From contig NZ_CP035501.1 in the NCBI RefSeq assembly GCF_004135585.1, positions 2,737,501 through 2,801,500 of the forward strand: DNA of 64,000 bases. Reading direction: 5' to 3'. Below, piece after piece: positions 19,548 to 28,200 of this stretch. Position 1 is the stretch's first letter; each line of letters starts with the position of its first letter. Under the pieces are notes generated by a model. That model did no database searches, was not told where the DNA came from, and worked only from the letters and a program-made list of their open reading frames with translations. Made by a program: the position numbers and the translations under genes. This DNA is from Sphingosinicella sp. BN140058. Its GTDB lineage: Bacteria > Pseudomonadota > Alphaproteobacteria > Sphingomonadales > Sphingomonadaceae.

Positions 19548-19565
19548 CCGTCACATAAGTGTCAT
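19548..19565 (+). promoter_or_regulatory. PHO box upstream of the OprP-like porin
   Basis: CCGTCAC-ATAA-GTGTCAT matches the tandem 7+4+7 PhoB site closely. It lies about 70 bp before the porin ATG and between two divergent genes, porin and phoR, and so may serve both. Confidence 0.8.
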
Positions 19566-19635
19566 CGCTTCGCCTTCTAACCGCAACCATACCGACTTAC
19601 CGCTTTCGCAAAGCCCTGCAGAACAGGAGACGCGC

Positions 19636-21138
19636 ATGTTCAGGAAGACTCTCGTCGCGGGCCTCCTCGCCACCGTGACCGCCGCACCCGCCTCTGCGCA
19701 GGGCATTGGCGGCATCGAAGCGGAGCTTGCCGCGATGCGGGCGAAGATCGAACAGCTCGAAGCGGAAGTGACCGCGCTGAAGGCCGCCCAGGCGGCGACG
19801 CCGGCGGCCGCGCCTCCGGCGACTGCACAGGCGCAGGCTGCGCCGGTTGCTACGCCCAAGGACGCGCCGGAAAGTCCGGTCTGGCGCGGCGCGCCGCAAT
19901 TCGTCGGCAAGGACGGCTTCAGCTTCAAGCCGCGGGGTTTCGTCCAGTTCGACGCCGGCACCGTCTCGACGCCAGGTCCGGAGCGCGAGGGCATCGTCGG
20001 CGGCCTCAACTACAACAATCTGGGCTGGAACAGCCGGTCCCGCCGGATCGTCTTCGGCGCCCAGGGCACGCTTCCCGGCGGCTTCGCCTACAATGCCGAG
20101 TTCAATTTCACCCAGGGGCAGGTCGATTACGAGGACATCATCATCACCTATCAGCGACCCAGATCGCCGTGGCTGGTGACGATCGGCAATTTCTTTCCCT
20201 TGTCCGGGCTCGATTCGGTGACGAGCTCGCGAGTCACCACCATGCTGGAGCGAAGCGCCAATACCGAGACGTTCGGTCTCAATCGCCGGCTCGGGGTCAG
20301 CCTCGCCTACGCCGATCCAAAGAACGATTCCTACATGATCGCGGCCGGTATCTTCGGGCAGGAGATCAACAACACCAACGCCGCCCGCACCGGCTGGCAG
20401 GCGAGCGCCCGCGCCTTGTGGTCACCCAAGCTCGGCGACGACACCCGCCTCCACCTCGGCGCGAACTTCCAGCACCGCGTCGCCCAGCAGGATGCGCAGA
20501 ACGTGCAATATCGCGTTCGGCCGATGACCCAGCTGACCGATCAGCGCTTCATCGACACGGCGGCGATCGCGGCCGACGGCGATGACATCTTCGGTGTCGA
20601 GCTCGCCGCGATCCACGGCCCCTTGCACGCGGTCGCCGAGGCACAGCGTGTCTGGGTGCGCGGCTTCCGCCCGGGCCATGCGTTCGGCCCCAACGACGGC
20701 GCCGGTAACGGCCTTTTCTACTCGGCCGATCCGGTGTTCGGATCGGCTTATGGCGAGATCGGCTTTTATCTCACCGGCGAGAGCCGCGGCTATCGCGGCG
20801 GCCGCTGGGACCGGGTCAAGGTCAGGCGGCCGTTCGACAAGGGCGGCTGGGGCGCGCTCCAGGCCAATGCGCGGATCGAATATGTCGATCTCACCGATCG
20901 CGTCGCCGGCACCTCCCTGCTGGCGCCCGATTTCATCAATGGCGGTCGGCAGCTCGGCTATGCGGCGAGCCTGATCTGGAACCCCACCGACTATCTGCGG
21001 TTCATGGCGCAATATACCCACCTCAGCATCGAAGGCGGTCCGCGGGCGGCGACGGTCGTCGCCGGGTCCGCCGAGCCGCTCGACGAGCGCGGCTACGATG
21101 TCGACACGTTCGGCCTGCGCGCGCAGGTGGAATTCTGA
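19636..21138 (+). CDS. OprP/OprO-type phosphate-selective outer-membrane porin
   Basis: 500 residues from the ATG preceded by CAGGAGA. The signal peptide (LLATVTAAPASAQ) is followed by a short coiled coil (IEAELAAMRAKIEQLEAEV), an Ala/Pro linker, and a beta-barrel of the phosphate-selective porin family ending in the aromatic C-terminal signature QVEF. In OprP, Lys/Arg side chains guide phosphate. The PHO box upstream and the adjacent pst operon support a phosphate-starvation role; anion selectivity itself is inferred. Confidence 0.9.
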   Translation: MFRKTLVAGLLATVTAAPASAQGIGGIEAELAAMRAKIEQLEAEVTALKAAQAATPAAAPPATAQAQAAPVATPKDAPESPVWRGAPQFVGKDGFSFKPRGFVQFDAGTVSTPGPEREGIVGGLNYNNLGWNSRSRRIVFGAQGTLPGGFAYNAEFNFTQGQVDYEDIIITYQRPRSPWLVTIGNFFPLSGLDSVTSSRVTTMLERSANTETFGLNRRLGVSLAYADPKNDSYMIAAGIFGQEINNTNAARTGWQASARALWSPKLGDDTRLHLGANFQHRVAQQDAQNVQYRVRPMTQLTDQRFIDTAAIAADGDDIFGVELAAIHGPLHAVAEAQRVWVRGFRPGHAFGPNDGAGNGLFYSADPVFGSAYGEIGFYLTGESRGYRGGRWDRVKVRRPFDKGGWGALQANARIEYVDLTDRVAGTSLLAPDFINGGRQLGYAASLIWNPTDYLRFMAQYTHLSIEGGPRAATVVAGSAEPLDERGYDVDTFGLRAQVEF

Positions 21139-21155
21139 CCCGAAGGAGGCATGCG

Positions 21156-21341
21156 ATGCCCGAGGAAGAGAAGCTGCCGCTCCACGATGAAGCGAAAGCG
21201 CGCGCCAAATGGCGGGGCGGCGAGACGATCCTCGACAAGGGCGACGCGGCGGAATTGCCGGCCAGCGAGGTCGACGCCGCCGCGCAAGGCGACGGTGCTT
21301 CGCCCGACGCGCCGCGCGTCGATCTCCGCCCGCCCGATTGA
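21156..21341 (+). CDS. Small acidic protein of unknown function
   Basis: 61 residues (MPEEEKLPLHDEAKARAKWRG...) starting 17 bp after the porin stop behind a strong AAGGAGG ribosome site. It is charged, with no TM segment or signal peptide and no recognised family. Its spacing makes cotranscription with the porin, and hence phosphate control, likely. Confidence 0.65.
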   Translation: MPEEEKLPLHDEAKARAKWRGGETILDKGDAAELPASEVDAAAQGDGASPDAPRVDLRPPD

Positions 21342-21430
21342 TCGCGCTCGCGAAGATTTCACCTCGACCATCGCCCGCGCGCTCTGCAACGCTCCCGTTC
21401 CGGCACATTCCGTGCCTTGGACCTTCGGCT

Positions 21431-21709
21431 TTGTTGGACGAGACCCTTGCCCGCACAATCATCGCAGACCATCTCGGCGTCGCGCCGGCGATGGTCGTCG
21501 ACGCGGCCGCGCTTGCGGATCTCGGTGCCGATCCGCTCGACGTGCTGGCGCTCGTCCTAAGATTGGAAAGAGCGTTCGGCGTGCGCATCAGCGATGAGCA
21601 GGTCGAAGGCTGCCGCACCGTCGCACAGGTCCTGCAGAGTCTCAGGCTGTCCCTGAACTGCAAGATCGAGATGCTAGGTGCGGGCGTTCCGGCCGGAGCC
21701 CGTCTCTAG
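21431..21709 (+). CDS. Acyl-carrier-protein-like protein lacking the phosphopantetheine serine
   Basis: About 92 residues from a TTG (LLDETLARTIIADHLGV). The fold signature of an acyl carrier protein is clear: helix 1, then ADLGADPLDVLALVLRLERAFGVRISDEQ. The motif that should read D-S-L reads D-P-L (gat ccg ctc), so it cannot carry phosphopantetheine at the usual site. The start is uncertain (TTG at 21431 or 21434). It precedes the WYL-like small gene; no fatty-acid or polyketide enzymes are nearby. Confidence 0.6.
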   Translation: MLDETLARTIIADHLGVAPAMVVDAAALADLGADPLDVLALVLRLERAFGVRISDEQVEGCRTVAQVLQSLRLSLNCKIEMLGAGVPAGARL

Positions 21710-21739
21710 TGCGGGCTGGAAGAAGAATTCTGGAGTAGC

Positions 21740-22060
21740 ATGCTTTTCGAAAACGATAACGGAGCCGAGACCGCTCTTCGCGAGGGAATCGCCCGCAAAC
21801 GCTGCGTCTCAGCAGTGTACAACAAGCGCACTGTGATCGTCGCGCCCCATCAGATGTTCGAGCGTCACGGCGATCTTTTCGTCCGCGGCGTGACCGTCGA
21901 GATCGATGGCCAGAAGCCGCGCGAGGCGAAGATGGGCACGTTCAAGCTGGCGGGCCTCAAGGACGTCGAGATCACCCGCAAATTGTTCAGGCCGCAGGCG
22001 GATCTGCTTGCTGCCGCGGAGCCGCACGCCGCCGACAATGTTTTGACGGCGGTGAGCTGA
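21740..22060 (+). CDS. Small WYL-like conserved protein
   Basis: 106 residues from an ATG (MLFENDNGAETALREGIARKRCVSAVYNKR). The pattern 'small basic helix, YNKRTVIVAPH, then F.RGVTVEIDG' resembles the WYL/SH3-like beta-barrel of ligand-responsive regulators, but there is no helix-turn-helix. It lies 91 bp before the ATP-grasp/Anbu operon on the same strand. Function unknown. Confidence 0.6.
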   Translation: MLFENDNGAETALREGIARKRCVSAVYNKRTVIVAPHQMFERHGDLFVRGVTVEIDGQKPREAKMGTFKLAGLKDVEITRKLFRPQADLLAAAEPHAADNVLTAVS

Positions 22061-22151
22061 ACAGGATCCGGCACCGATCGGCTCCGCGGGCGTACTGACG
22101 AGTATATCGATGAGAAGGTGAACGGGCATAGAGCGGAGACGGTCTCGATCG

Positions 22152-23609
22152 GTGGCAGCCGGCACGGCATTTGACGAGCTCTGGGGCGCAAGCGGCGGCG
22201 ACGCCGTGCGCCCCGGCTTCGAACCGCTCGGCGACTGGCTGCGGGAGACCAGCGCCGCCGAGCTCGACCGGCGCCAGCATGCCGCCGAAGCCGCCTTCCG
22301 CAGCCTCGGCATCACCTTCAACGTCTATGGCGAGGAGGATGCGGCAGAGCGCATCATCCCGTTCGACATCATTCCGCGCATCCTGTCGGCGGGCGAGTGG
22401 GCGCGGCTGTCGGCCGGGCTCGAACAACGAGTCCAGGCGATCAACGCCTTCGTCGACGACGTCTACGGCGCCCGCAGGATCCTCGCCGACGGCATCGTCC
22501 CGGCCGATATCGTGCTCGGCAACGAGCAATTCTGCGTCCCGGTCGCGGGCGCGCGGCCGCCGCACGGCATCTATGCGCACATCTGCGGGATCGATCTGGT
22601 CCGCACCGGGCCGGACGAATTCTTCGTGCTGGAGGACAATGCCCGAACCCCGTCGGGCGTCTCCTACATGATCGAGAATCGGGAGGCGATGCTGCGCCTC
22701 TGCCCCGAGCTCTTCGAGCGGCTGCCGGTGCGCCCGGTCGATACCTATCCCGAATTGCTCCGCGACACCCTTCAGTCGGTCGCGCCCGAGGGCGCCGTCG
22801 AGCCGCGCTGCGTGCTGCTGACGCCGGGCCACTACAATTCGGCCTTTTACGAGCACAGCTTCCTCGCCAACAACATGGGCATCGAGCTGGTCGAGGGCCG
22901 CGATCTGGAGGTCGACGACGACATCGTCTGGATGCGCACGATCGACGGACGGGTGCGGGTCGACGTCATCTACCGGCGGATCGACGACGCCTTCATCGAT
23001 CCTCTGCTGTTCCGGCCCGATTCGATGCTCGGGGTCGCGGGGCTGATGGCCGCCTACCTCGCCGGCAACGTCACCCTCGTGAATGCGCCGGGCACCGGCA
23101 TCGCCGACGACAAGGCGATCTACAGCTACATGCCGGAGATCGTTCGTTACTATACCGGCGAAGCGCCGAAGCTCCCCAACGTCGAGACCTGGCGGTGCCG
23201 CGAGCCGGCCTCGCTCCAATATACGCTCGATCATCTGGAAGAGCTGGTGGTGAAGCTGGTCGACGGCTCCGGCGGCTACGGCATGCTGGTCGGGCCGACC
23301 GCGTCGCGCGCCGAGATCGAGGCGTTCCGGGCCGCCCTGATCGCGCAGCCGCAGCGCTACATCGCCCAGCCGACCCTCGCTCTGTCGACGATCCCGACCA
23401 TCACCGATCGCGGCATCGCGCCGCGCCATGTCGATTTCCGACCCTTCGTCCTCACCGGCTCGTCCGGAGTCACCACAGTTCCCGGCGGCCTTACCCGGGT
23501 CGCGCTGCGCGAGGGATCGCTGGTCGTCAATTCCAGCCAGGGCGGCGGCACCAAGGACAGTTTCGTCCTCGACGGCGAGCGTGCGCCGAACGCCGCGGGA
23601 GGGGTCTGA
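22152..23609 (+). CDS. Circularly permuted ATP-grasp type 2 protein
   Basis: 485 residues from a GTG. The N-terminal part (FNVYGEEDAAERIIPFDIIPRIL) and the ATP-grasp core (VLEDNARTPSGVSYMIENR, GTGIADDKAIYSYMPEI, GGYGMLVGP, SLVVNSSQGGGTKD) match the circularly permuted ATP-grasp family predicted to form amide bonds on peptides. It is the first gene of a four-gene operon with alpha-E, transglutaminase and Anbu genes, and its stop overlaps the next ATG (TGATG). The substrate is unknown. Confidence 0.9.
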   Translation: MAAGTAFDELWGASGGDAVRPGFEPLGDWLRETSAAELDRRQHAAEAAFRSLGITFNVYGEEDAAERIIPFDIIPRILSAGEWARLSAGLEQRVQAINAFVDDVYGARRILADGIVPADIVLGNEQFCVPVAGARPPHGIYAHICGIDLVRTGPDEFFVLEDNARTPSGVSYMIENREAMLRLCPELFERLPVRPVDTYPELLRDTLQSVAPEGAVEPRCVLLTPGHYNSAFYEHSFLANNMGIELVEGRDLEVDDDIVWMRTIDGRVRVDVIYRRIDDAFIDPLLFRPDSMLGVAGLMAAYLAGNVTLVNAPGTGIADDKAIYSYMPEIVRYYTGEAPKLPNVETWRCREPASLQYTLDHLEELVVKLVDGSGGYGMLVGPTASRAEIEAFRAALIAQPQRYIAQPTLALSTIPTITDRGIAPRHVDFRPFVLTGSSGVTTVPGGLTRVALREGSLVVNSSQGGGTKDSFVLDGERAPNAAGGV

Positions 23610-24538
23610 TGCTCTCCCGGACCGCTTCGAACCTGTACTGGATCGGCCGCTACATGGAGCGCGCCGAGTTCACCACGCGGCTCATAGAGGCGACGATCCG
23701 GCTCGATTCGCTGCTCGCCCAGCCAAAGGTGGAGGAAGCCTGGAAGAGCGCACTCGCCGTCGTCGGCGCCGCGCCCGATGCGGCCAGCGAAGCGCTCGGT
23801 GCGTTCGGCGGCCGCCGCTTCCTGGCGCTCAGCCTCGACAATCCGAGCTCGGTCAAATCCTGCCTGTCCGCCGCCCGCGACAATGCTCGCGCCGCCCGCA
23901 ACGTCCTCACTCAGGAGATCTGGGAGGCGATCAACCGCGCTTGGCTGCTGATCCGCGATCGCGCGAGCCCGGGCGGCACCCAGTCGACCCTCAACATGGT
24001 CGAGGAGCTGAAGGCGGAAGCGCGCGGCTTCGAAGGCGCGCTCGCCCGCATGCTCCGCAACGAAGCCTATTGGTTCCTGCGCCTGGGATCGCTGATCGAG
24101 CGGGGCGACAACACCGCGCGCCTGCTCGACGTCAAATACTATCTGCTGCTGCCCGATGGCGAGCAGGTCGGCGGCCTGCGCGACCGCGACCAGTGGATGA
24201 CCCTGCTCCACGTGGTTTCGGGACGCACCGCCTATCGCACCATCTACCGCCAGGCGCTGCAGCCATGGCTGATCGCCGATCTGCTGATCTTCCGCAAGGA
24301 ACTGCCGCGTTCGCTGGCGGCCGCGGCGAGCGAAACGGTGGCGATGCTCGCGCAGTTCGGCGACATGTCGGGCCTGCAGGGCGAAGCGGATCGGCTCGCC
24401 CGCCGTCGCCTCACCCGGCTCGAGGACGGCAGCATCGAGAATCTGCTGGCGTACGGGCTGCACGAATCCCTGAATGGATTCATGCGCGAAAATGCCGCGA
24501 TCGATGCCGCGATCGCCAACCAGTTCCGGTTCGCCTGA
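23609..24538 (+). CDS. Alpha-E domain protein
   Basis: 309 residues. The N-terminus MLSRTASNLYWIGRYMERAEFTTRLIEA is diagnostic of the all-helical alpha-E family, always found with ATP-grasp and transglutaminase partners; many conserved R/E pairs are visible (SLIERGDNTARLLDVKYY). It overlaps both neighbours by one base, so the operon is translationally coupled. Its biochemical role is not established; it is predicted to help a peptide-ligase system. Confidence 0.9.
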   Translation: MLSRTASNLYWIGRYMERAEFTTRLIEATIRLDSLLAQPKVEEAWKSALAVVGAAPDAASEALGAFGGRRFLALSLDNPSSVKSCLSAARDNARAARNVLTQEIWEAINRAWLLIRDRASPGGTQSTLNMVEELKAEARGFEGALARMLRNEAYWFLRLGSLIERGDNTARLLDVKYYLLLPDGEQVGGLRDRDQWMTLLHVVSGRTAYRTIYRQALQPWLIADLLIFRKELPRSLAAAASETVAMLAQFGDMSGLQGEADRLARRRLTRLEDGSIENLLAYGLHESLNGFMRENAAIDAAIANQFRFA

Positions 24539-25374
24539 TGCGCCTGTCCGTGAACCATATCACCCGCTATCGTTATTCGGAGCCGACACGGCGGATCATC
24601 CAGTTGCTCCGCGTCACCCCGTCGAGCTTTCAGGGCCAGACGGTGCTCAGCTGGCGGATCGACGTCGATTGCGACGCCCGCCTTCGCGAGGGCCGCGACG
24701 GGTTCGGCAACGTCACCCACATGCTCTACGTCGATCAGCCGGTGCAGGCGCTGACCCTGTCGGTTTCCGGACGGGTGCTGACCGAGGACAATGCCGGCAT
24801 CGTCCGTGCCGTGCCCGGCGATCTGCCGCACCAGGTCTTCCTGCGGGAAACGCCGCTGACCGCCGCCGGCGAGGCGCTCGACTGGCTGGCGATGGACATC
24901 GCCGACGAGGGCGGCGCCCGGCTCGACACCCTGCACGGCCTCAACCGCCGCATCTACGAACGGATGCGGTTCGACGTCGATGCGACCGGAGTCGGCACCA
25001 GCGCCGAGGACGCCTTCGGTGCCGGCCACGGCGTCTGCCAGGATTTCGCCCACATCTTCATCGCCGTGGCGCGCCGGCTCCGCATACCCGCCCGCTACAT
25101 TTCAGGCCATCTGTTCCGGCGCGACGGCGCCCACCGGCAGCCTGCCGCCCACGCCTGGGTCGAAGCCTTCGTCGACGATCTCGGCTGGGTTGCCTTCGAT
25201 CCGACCAACGGCATCAGCACCGACGATGCCTATCTTCGCGTCGCCTGCGGCTTCGACTATCGCGAAGCTGCGCCGATCGTCGGCGCCCGCTCCGGCGGCG
25301 GCATCGAGGAACTTGCGGTCGAGGTCGCCGTCCATCAGGCGCGATCCCAGTCGCAATGGCAGGTACAGAGTTGA
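24538..25374 (+). CDS. Transglutaminase-like cysteine protease
   Basis: 278 residues. An N-terminal bacterial transglutaminase-associated beta domain (MRLSVNHITRYRYSEPTRR) is followed by the papain-like core with the triad Cys in GHGVCQDFAH, His in AAHAWVEAF and Asp in FDPTNG. Such proteins with ATP-grasp and alpha-E partners are thought to cut or transfer amide bonds. It is third in the Anbu operon. Confidence 0.92.
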   Translation: MRLSVNHITRYRYSEPTRRIIQLLRVTPSSFQGQTVLSWRIDVDCDARLREGRDGFGNVTHMLYVDQPVQALTLSVSGRVLTEDNAGIVRAVPGDLPHQVFLRETPLTAAGEALDWLAMDIADEGGARLDTLHGLNRRIYERMRFDVDATGVGTSAEDAFGAGHGVCQDFAHIFIAVARRLRIPARYISGHLFRRDGAHRQPAAHAWVEAFVDDLGWVAFDPTNGISTDDAYLRVACGFDYREAAPIVGARSGGGIEELAVEVAVHQARSQSQWQVQS

Positions 25375-25375
25375 G

Positions 25376-26125
25376 ATGACCTATTGCCTGGGCATGCTGC
25401 TGGACGAGGGGCTGGTGATGATCGCCGACACCCGGACCAATGCCGGCGTCGACAATTTCTCCTCCTATCGCAAGCTCCACTGCCTGATCGACGAACCCGA
25501 ACGGCAGTTGTTCGTCGCCGCTGCCGGCAACCTCTCGATCACCCAGACGGTGATCAGCCTGATCCGCGAAGGGCTGCCGGCCGACGAGGAGGAAGGGCGG
25601 ATTGCCCGCACCCTCGGCGGCGCGGCCAGCATGTTCCGCGCCGCGCAGCTCGTCGGCGACGCGCTGCAGATCGCCAACCGCACCGTCGGCGAGGCGCTCA
25701 ATTCTTTGAAGATCGCCGGCGGCGCCAGCCTGCTGCTCGGCGGCCGCATCGGCTCCGGCCCGCCGTCTTTGTTCCTCGTCTACGAGGCCGGGAATTTCAT
25801 CGAGTGCAAGAGCGAGCTTCCCTTCTTCCAGATCGGAGAGACCAAATATGGCCGCCCGATTCTCGATCGCGTGATCCGGGGCCACACCCCGATTGCGGAG
25901 GCGGTGAAGATCGGCTTCCTCTCCTTCGACAGTTCGATGCGCTCCAATCTGGCGGTGGCGCGCCCGCTCGATCTGATGGTGATGCGCGCGGACCCCTCGT
26001 CGCCGATCCAGACCCGCCGGATCGAAAGCAACGATGCCTATTTCAACGATCTCTCCGCCCGCTGGTCCGACCTCCTCCACGACGCCACCCGCGCCATCCC
26101 GGACCCGCCGTTCCTGACGAGCTGA
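25376..26125 (+). CDS. Anbu, proteasome-related (HslV-like) peptidase
   Basis: 249 residues. The start MTYCLGMLLDEGLVMIADTR gives, after Met removal, an N-terminal Thr nucleophile; RTNAGVDNFSSYRKLH is typical of Anbu (bacterial proteasome homologue). The length matches Anbu rather than HslV (about 175). The ATG lies one base after the transglutaminase stop. Anbu assembles into open rings in related bacteria; its substrates are unknown. No hslU-like ATPase is nearby. Confidence 0.9.
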   Translation: MTYCLGMLLDEGLVMIADTRTNAGVDNFSSYRKLHCLIDEPERQLFVAAAGNLSITQTVISLIREGLPADEEEGRIARTLGGAASMFRAAQLVGDALQIANRTVGEALNSLKIAGGASLLLGGRIGSGPPSLFLVYEAGNFIECKSELPFFQIGETKYGRPILDRVIRGHTPIAEAVKIGFLSFDSSMRSNLAVARPLDLMVMRADPSSPIQTRRIESNDAYFNDLSARWSDLLHDATRAIPDPPFLTS

Positions 26126-26145
26126 GGAGCGGCGATTGCCTGGAT

Positions 26146-26285
26146 CGTCCCCGAGCTTGCTCGGGGAGGGGGACCGCCGCCGGAGGCGGTGGTGGAGGGG
26201 GTGTCGAGACCCACTCGGCGCTTTTTCGGAACAGGATCAATTGCATTTCATGACCCCTCCGCCATCCTCCCCGTCGCGGGGAGGA
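26146..26285. repeat. Composite palindromic repeat, copy 2 (after the Anbu operon)
   Basis: The left arm has a CCCCGAGC...GCTCGGGG hairpin followed by AGGGGGACCGCC, a small hairpin and GGCGGTGGTGGAGGGG. The right arm is less complete (TGACCCCTCCGCC, then CCTCCCCGTCGCGGGGAGG). It belongs to the family seen at about 9814 and 54609 but has a different centre containing a short T-rich stretch. Confidence 0.7.
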
Positions 26286-26296
26286 ACCCGTAACTT

Positions 26297-26578
26297 TCAC
26301 CCCGTCGGATGCCCGAGCTTCCGGCACGTGTCGGTCAGCCATCGTATCCGGGCATCGCTCGGCCCGTAGCGCTTGCGCAATTGCGAGACCTTCGCGCAAT
26401 TCGCCCGGGTCTTGCGCCGGGATTCGGCCGCACTCTCCTTGTCGGCGCGGGCTTCCTCGCTCTGGGTGACGGCATCCTGCGACAGCGTGCCGGTGAGCTG
26501 GCCCATATCGAACACGCCCTGGGCTGCGGCCGGTGTCGCTCCCGTCAGCAGAAAAGCGGCAAGCAAGGCTGTCTTCAT
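26297..26578 (-). CDS. Small exported protein of unknown function
   Basis: 93 residues. A clean signal peptide (MKTALLAAFLLTGATPAAAQ) precedes a charged, helical mature part of about 70 residues with two cysteines (ANCAKVSQLRKRYG and LTDTCRKLG). A ribosome site GGAAGGGGA lies 5 bp upstream. It diverges from the DUF4336 gene. No family recognised. Confidence 0.7.
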   Translation of the reverse strand: MKTALLAAFLLTGATPAAAQGVFDMGQLTGTLSQDAVTQSEEARADKESAAESRRKTRANCAKVSQLRKRYGPSDARIRWLTDTCRKLGHPTG

Positions 26579-26698
26579 CAGGCTCCCCTTCCAACCTGGA
26601 TCAACCCACGAGAGGCGGCTTGGTTGCGCCGTCGCAACCGTGCGAACCTCGGAACTTCGCGGCACACGCTGCGCTGACCGGCAGCAGAGGAGGGCCGC

Positions 26699-27574
26699 AT
26701 GACCGACGATCCCGCAAACGGAAACACCCGCAGGCACGGCACTGGCAGCGCCGCGCGGTTCGCACCGATCCTGCTCGGCGCAGGCCTTGCCGGTGCTGCC
26801 GTCCTGCTGGCGGTGCGCGCCGCACGGCAGCACCCGGTCTCGCCCGACGAGGTCACCTATCCGCCGCGCGATCAGCCAAAGCAGGTCGCCGAAGGCATCT
26901 GGATCGTCGACAGCGGTCCGATCGTCGTCGCTTGTCTCTCGCTGCCGGTCCGGATGACGATCATCCGTCTCGGCGATGGCGATCTCCTCCTCCATTCGCC
27001 AGTCCGGTTCTCGCCGGATCTCGCCCGCCGGATCGAGGCGCTCGGCACGATCCGCCACCTGATCGCGCCCAATGTCGCCCACTGGACCTTTCTCAGCGAC
27101 TGGCAGCGCGCCTTTCCCGACGCGACGGTCTGGGCCGTGCCGGGTCTTCGCGACCGAAAGGAGGTGCGGGAGTCCGGTCTGGTCGTCGATCGGGATCTCG
27201 GCCCGGCGCCGCCGGACGCCTGGCAGGGCGAGATCGATCAGGGGATCGTCGCCGGGGCGGGCGGCTTCCGCGAAGCCTGGTTCTTCCACCGCGCCTCGTC
27301 CACGCTCGTCCTCGTCGATCTGATCGAGAACGTCGAGCCTGCCAAATTGCCGCCGCTGACGCGCTGGGCGATGCGCCTGACCGGCGCCACCCGCGACAGC
27401 ACCGCCTTCCACGTCCGCAGCCTGTTGCTCCTCGAGCGCAAGGCCGCACGTCAGGCGGTCGCGGCGATGGTCGCGACCGCGCCGTCCCGCGTGATCTTCG
27501 CCCACGGCCGCTTTTTCGCCGACGACGGCGCCGCCCGCCTCAGCCGCGCCTTCGCCTGGCTGGTGGACGACTGA
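26699..27574 (+). CDS. DUF4336-type membrane-anchored protein
   Basis: 291 residues. One N-terminal TM helix (FAPILLGAGLAGAAVLLAVRAA) precedes a domain with the DUF4336 pattern: EGIWIVDSG, then GDLLLHSPVRFSPDL, LIAPNVAHW and FHRASSTLVLVDLIEN. The family looks like a relative of the metallo-beta-lactamase fold without the full metal motif. Enzymatic activity is unproven. Confidence 0.8.
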   Translation: MTDDPANGNTRRHGTGSAARFAPILLGAGLAGAAVLLAVRAARQHPVSPDEVTYPPRDQPKQVAEGIWIVDSGPIVVACLSLPVRMTIIRLGDGDLLLHSPVRFSPDLARRIEALGTIRHLIAPNVAHWTFLSDWQRAFPDATVWAVPGLRDRKEVRESGLVVDRDLGPAPPDAWQGEIDQGIVAGAGGFREAWFFHRASSTLVLVDLIENVEPAKLPPLTRWAMRLTGATRDSTAFHVRSLLLLERKAARQAVAAMVATAPSRVIFAHGRFFADDGAARLSRAFAWLVDD

Positions 27575-27603
27575 AAGCCTGATCGAAGCGCATTCGAACC
27601 CAC

Positions 27604-27643
27604 TTGATCTTCGGTGCATGAGACGTATTCTATAACTAGAATA
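27604..27643 (+). promoter_or_regulatory. Promoter and palindromic operator of the PadR gene
   Basis: TTGATC (27604-27609) and TATTCT (27626-27631) are 16 bp apart and resemble -35 and -10 boxes. TATTCTA-TAAC-TAGAATA (27626-27643) is a perfect 7-bp inverted repeat that overlaps the -10 box and the A of the PadR ATG. This suits autorepression and a leaderless or nearly leaderless transcript. Confidence 0.6.
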
Positions 27644-28200
27644 TGCAGCACCTCACCCCCTCCGAAGCCGCGATCCTCGGCCTGCTCGCCGAGCGCCCTC
27701 TGCACGGCTACGAGCTCGACGAGGTGATCGAGGCGCGCGGGGTGCGGGCGTGGACGGAGATCGGCTTCTCCTCCATCTATTTCCTGCTCGGCAAGCTCGA
27801 GAAGAAGGGGCTGATCCGCCAGGATCCGGTGCCGGCTTCCGCCAAGGGCCGAAAGCCCTACGCAATCACGGCGGCGGGTCGGGAGAGCCTCGCCGCTACG
27901 TGCCTGAAGCTGCTTGCAGAGCCCGCCGGAGCGCCGCCGCCCGTGCTTGTCGGCCTCGCGAACTGGCCGGCGCTCGATCCGGCCGCGGCCCTCGCCGCGC
28001 TCGCCGAGCGCCGGCAGGCCTTGCGCGATCGGCAGCGCGGATTGCGCGCGCGGCATGACTCGCAGCAGCCGCTGCCGCCCTTCGTCGATGCCCTGTTCGC
28101 TTACGGTCTCGGCCAGGCCAAGGCGGAGCTCGCATGGCTCGACACGATCGTTGCAAAATTGGGAGGGGACGATGGACAAGCTGGATCTGAAAAAAACTAG
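27643..28200 (+). CDS. PadR-family transcriptional regulator
   Basis: 185 residues. The N-terminal winged helix-turn-helix reads LTPSEAAILGLLAERPLHGYELDEVIEARG...FSSIYFLLGKLEKKGLI, with a C-terminal helical dimerisation part (VDALFAYGLGQAKAELAWL). PadR proteins are ligand-responsive repressors, usually of stress or transport genes. It overlaps the following GyrI-like gene by 29 bp. The perfect palindrome at its start is a likely autoregulatory site. Confidence 0.9.
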   Translation: MQHLTPSEAAILGLLAERPLHGYELDEVIEARGVRAWTEIGFSSIYFLLGKLEKKGLIRQDPVPASAKGRKPYAITAAGRESLAATCLKLLAEPAGAPPPVLVGLANWPALDPAAALAALAERRQALRDRQRGLRARHDSQQPLPPFVDALFAYGLGQAKAELAWLDTIVAKLGGDDGQAGSEKN

